A DNA stretch of 6,828 nucleotides from Methanocorpusculum sp. Lineage in GTDB: Archaea > Halobacteriota > Methanomicrobia > Methanomicrobiales > Methanocorpusculaceae. The notes beneath the pieces were generated by a model, which searched no databases, was not told where the DNA came from, and saw only the letters and a program-made list of their open reading frames with translations. This document shows, in pieces, positions 5,665 to 6,828 of this stretch; the first letter of the stretch is position 1; each line of letters begins with the position of its first letter. The position numbers and the translations under genes were made by a program. The stretch is taken from positions 1 to 6,828 of the forward strand of contig DALTWQ010000067.1 of NCBI GenBank assembly GCA_029987025.1. The letters are read 5' to 3'.

Positions 5665-5689
5665 GAATTTTAAGGATTAACCCAACCCC

Positions 5690-6073
5690 TCAGGCTTTAG
5701 TTAACACGTAGCCGCCGCCTACGGAGTAGAGATACTCAGTGCTTCCGTCTTTACCGTAGACAAAATACTCCTGCTGCATAATTGCATCATAGTTTACCAT
5801 GTACATCTTTTCATCTTCATCATACATCCAGTGAATAGGTGAAGTCGTCTTTGCAGTAGATACTGTCCCGGTATTTCCTGCATCGAAATGGTAAGTCATT
5901 ACAATATCAGTTCCGTCATCAGTTGTGGAAAGGTAGTTCCAGTCCCCGAGAATGGCTGTATCTGTGTCTATATCATCACCGCTTACGCATCCGGCGGTAA
6001 GAACAGCAAGAACAAGAAGTAGAGCTGCTGCAGGTAATACGAATTTCATCAGGTGTTTTGCAGATGTGTTCAT
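5690..6073 (-). CDS. Small archaeal lipoprotein, function unknown
   Basis: A 127-residue predicted exported lipoprotein. The N-terminus has a basic start (K6, K10), a hydrophobic core at about 11-26 and a lipobox LTAGC, with C29 as the likely lipidated residue. The mature part of about 99 residues is acidic, rich in Asp, Thr, Tyr and Gly, and has short strand-like blocks: LGDWNYLSTTDDG (42-54), MTYHFDAGNTGTVS (59-72), WMYDEDEKMYMVNY (82-95) and EYLYSVGGGYVLTK (113-126). The pattern of GxW near the N-terminus, F.ag..G.v and repeated aromatic strands suggests a small lipocalin-like beta-barrel, seen in many uncharacterised archaeal and bacterial lipoproteins. No catalytic residues are evident. 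No ribosome-binding site precedes the ATG at 6073, while a TATA box lies at leaderless distance, which supports this start over M9 (6049). It stands alone, 214 bases upstream of mbhA, and I do not assign a function. Confidence 0.8.
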   Translation of the reverse strand: MNTSAKHLMKFVLPAAALLLVLAVLTAGCVSGDDIDTDTAILGDWNYLSTTDDGTDIVMTYHFDAGNTGTVSTAKTTSPIHWMYDEDEKMYMVNYDAIMQQEYFVYGKDGSTEYLYSVGGGYVLTKA

Positions 6074-6095
6074 ACGTAATTATTCGCTGTATCAG

Positions 6096-6101
6096 TATAA
6101 A
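6096..6101 (-). promoter_or_regulatory. TATA box of the lipoprotein gene (leaderless)
   Basis: TTTATA on the minus strand, within GTATTTATACTG. Its centre is about 25 bases upstream of the ATG at 6073, the usual distance from box A to the transcription start. Transcription would therefore begin at or next to the A of the ATG, in agreement with the lack of a ribosome-binding site. Confidence 0.6.
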
Positions 6102-6133
6102 TACATCAAAGTCATCTCAAACCATTCATAAAA

Positions 6134-6140
6134 CTTATCC
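6134..6140 (+). promoter_or_regulatory. Weak candidate promoter of the CYTH gene
   Basis: An AT-rich stretch (CATAAAACTTATCC, 6127-6140) lies 24 to 37 bases before the ATG at 6164. ACTTATC sits at the distance expected for a leaderless start, and CATAAAAC would give a leader of only a few bases. No purine-rich ribosome-binding site precedes the ATG. The box is a poor consensus match, so the exact element is uncertain. Confidence 0.35.
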
Positions 6141-6163
6141 CTCATTTAAGAGAATATCTATAC

Positions 6164-6721
6164 ATGGGATTCGAAATAGAGATAAAAGTCCGTGTTGCAA
6201 ATCTTGAACCGATTGAAAACCGTCTCATTACAAGCGGTGCAGAGCTGATTGCAGACCAGGATGAGCATGACATCTACTTCAATGCGCCGCACAAAGATTT
6301 CGCACAGACCGATGAAGCACTGCGTCTGCGCTACGTGGAAAATCAGAAGTGCGGAAAAATAATGCCGCCCTGCATCACCTATAAAGGAGCAAAAGTGGGA
6401 CGTGAGGGATTCAAGGCGCGTGAAGAGATTATCGTCGATGTATCCTCGGGCGAAGAGTTTGCCGTCATGCTTGAGCGGCTGAATTTCAGAAAAACCGCAG
6501 ATGTCAATAAGCACCGTAAAATCTACCGTGTCAAAGGTGCTATCATCACTCTTGACCGCATCGAAGGTGTAGGGGTCTTTTCGGAAATCGAAGCGGATGC
6601 AGGACTATCTGCAGAAGAATCGATGGCTGTCATCGACAGACTCGCTGAAAAATACGGGATTACCGGAGAACGGCTTACCAAGTCCTATCTCGAAATTGTT
6701 CTTGAAGAAGCAGGAAAATAA
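6164..6721 (+). CDS. cyaB: CYTH-domain protein, CyaB/class IV adenylate cyclase or triphosphatase family
   Basis: A 185-residue CYTH (triphosphate tunnel) protein covering the full domain. The hallmark ExExK is E4-I-E6-I-K8. Other tunnel residues are D36 with Y38-F39 (HDIYFNAP), R54 and R56 (EALRLR), K74 (TYKG), R86-E87-E88 (AREEI), K117 and R119 (NKHRKIY), D131 (TLDRIEGVG), E141 and E143 (SEIEAD), and K173 (TKSYLE). All basic phosphate-binding and acidic metal-binding positions appear intact, so it should bind a triphosphate substrate with a divalent metal. Archaeal members are usually annotated class IV adenylate cyclase (CyaB type), but thiamine triphosphatase or inorganic triphosphatase activity is equally possible from sequence. 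The ATG at 6164 puts the ExExK motif at residue 4, typical of the family. No ribosome-binding site is present, so it is probably leaderless. It is divergent from the lipoprotein gene and convergent with tRNA-Arg. Confidence 0.9.
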   Translation: MGFEIEIKVRVANLEPIENRLITSGAELIADQDEHDIYFNAPHKDFAQTDEALRLRYVENQKCGKIMPPCITYKGAKVGREGFKAREEIIVDVSSGEEFAVMLERLNFRKTADVNKHRKIYRVKGAIITLDRIEGVGVFSEIEADAGLSAEESMAVIDRLAEKYGITGERLTKSYLEIVLEEAGK

Positions 6722-6743
6722 GAGAGAATACTCCTGCAGCTCA

Positions 6744-6749
6744 TTTTTT
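6744..6749 (+). terminator. T-run terminator of the CYTH gene
   Basis: Six T on the plus strand, 23 bases after the stop codon at 6719-6721, with no strong hairpin (only the CTGCAG palindrome nearby). It fits an archaeal intrinsic terminator and faces the terminator of the convergent tRNA. Confidence 0.5.
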
Positions 6750-6766
6750 AAAATAATTCTATATTC

Positions 6767-6772
6767 AAAAAA
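6767..6772 (-). terminator. T-run terminator of tRNA-Arg
   Basis: Six T on the minus strand (TTGTTTTTTG), four bases after the last tRNA base. This is typical for archaeal tRNA genes. Confidence 0.55.
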
Positions 6773-6775
6773 CAA

Positions 6776-6828
6776 CGCACCGGGCGGGATTCGAACCCGC
6801 GTCCATGGCTCCGGAGGCCATAAGGATA
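6776..6828 (-). tRNA. tRNA-Arg(CCG), 3' portion (5' end outside window)
   Basis: The minus strand shows part of the D-stem 3' strand (TCCT, 6823-6826), preceded by A21 at 6827. The anticodon stem ATGGC/GCCAT (6817-6821 with 6805-6809) closes the seven-base loop CTCCGGA (6810-6816), with U33 and anticodon CCG at 6812-6814, which reads the Arg codon CGG. A four-base variable region, the T-arm GCGGG-TTCGAAT-CCCGC (6784-6800), the acceptor strand CCGGTGC (6777-6783) and discriminator G (6776) follow. CCA is not encoded. The missing 5' strand should read GCACCGG. The D-arm 5' half and the 5' acceptor strand lie beyond base 6828, so an intron or D-arm oddities cannot be checked. The visible anticodon loop is uninterrupted. 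Confidence 0.92.

Larger units (their letters stand above)
5476..5689. other. Intergenic control region upstream of mbhA
   Basis: These 214 bases hold no convincing gene. They contain the mbhA ribosome-binding site, a 14-codon leader frame, the palindromic TATA region, a TGAGTGAT direct repeat, three copies of AAGGATT (plus-strand sense), and a T-run that may terminate the lipoprotein transcript. A plus-strand frame without an ATG near its beginning is open from 5539 to a stop at 5671-5673. The region is more AT-rich than its neighbours by eye. Confidence 0.6.
6074..6163. other. Divergent promoter region, lipoprotein and CYTH genes
   Basis: A 90-base AT-rich spacer between two genes transcribed away from each other. 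It holds the TATA box of the lipoprotein gene at 6096-6101 and a weaker candidate box for the CYTH gene around 6127-6140. No inverted repeat that would suggest a shared operator was noticed. Confidence 0.5.

Noticed and set aside
5471..6078. Shared ACGTATGA sequence at the starts of mbhA and the lipoprotein gene
   Set aside because: The match is eight bases around a start codon, and one gene is leadered while the other appears leaderless. Chance is a sufficient explanation.
6158..6514. A 118-codon minus-strand frame opposite the CYTH gene
   Set aside because: The plus strand encodes a complete CYTH domain with intact motifs. The antisense translation shows no domain and would end in the divergent promoter region.
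1..6828. CRISPR array, insertion sequence, integrase site or prophage
   Set aside because: No regularly spaced repeats, transposase-like frames or terminal inverted repeats were seen. The partial tRNA-Arg has no visible duplicate of its 3' end in the window that would mark an attachment site.

Overview
The window looks like a piece of a methanogenic archaeal chromosome, most likely order Methanomicrobiales (for example a Methanocorpusculum-like organism). The order is an inference from gene content. Archaeal signs seen directly are TATA boxes in place of -35/-10 promoters, apparently leaderless genes, ribosome-binding sites of the GGAGGTGAT type, short T-run terminators and a tRNA gene without an encoded CCA end. 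Base composition is near balanced by eye.

From 5475 leftward to the window edge, all on the minus strand, run eleven tightly packed genes in the order of the Pyrococcus membrane-bound hydrogenase operon mbhA to mbhK. mbhA, B and C match MrpE, F and G. mbhD is the DUF4040 subunit and mbhE matches the C-terminal part of MrpA. mbhF, G and H match MrpB, C and D. mbhI is a small membrane linker, mbhJ the NuoB-like small subunit, and mbhK the NuoC-like subunit. mbhK starts at 614 and runs off the left edge. Nine of the ten junctions overlap by 1 to 4 bases and the tenth has a 1-base gap, so this is one translationally coupled transcript. The NiFe large subunit (mbhL), the NuoH-like subunit (mbhM) and the ferredoxin-like subunit (mbhN) should lie just beyond base 1. 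The complex would couple electron flow between reduced ferredoxin and protons/H2 to ion movement by its Mrp-like half. In a hydrogenotrophic methanogen the likely direction is ion-gradient-driven ferredoxin reduction by H2.

Between 5476 and 5689 is the operon's promoter region. It has a TATA box inside a perfect 17-bp palindrome, a direct repeat just upstream, three copies of a 7-mer, a possible 14-codon leader ORF that ends on the mbhA start codon, and a T-run that may end the next gene.

From 5690 to 6073 on the minus strand is a small lipoprotein of unknown function. A 90-bp divergent region separates it from a plus-strand CYTH-domain gene (CyaB/class IV adenylate cyclase or triphosphatase family, 6164 to 6721). 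Both look leaderless. The right edge holds the 3' part of a minus-strand tRNA-Arg(CCG), convergent with the CYTH gene.

No CRISPR array, insertion sequence or phage signature is visible. The main content is a known type of complex. The less explained parts are the mbh control region, a shared sequence at two intercistronic junctions, and the orphan lipoprotein.
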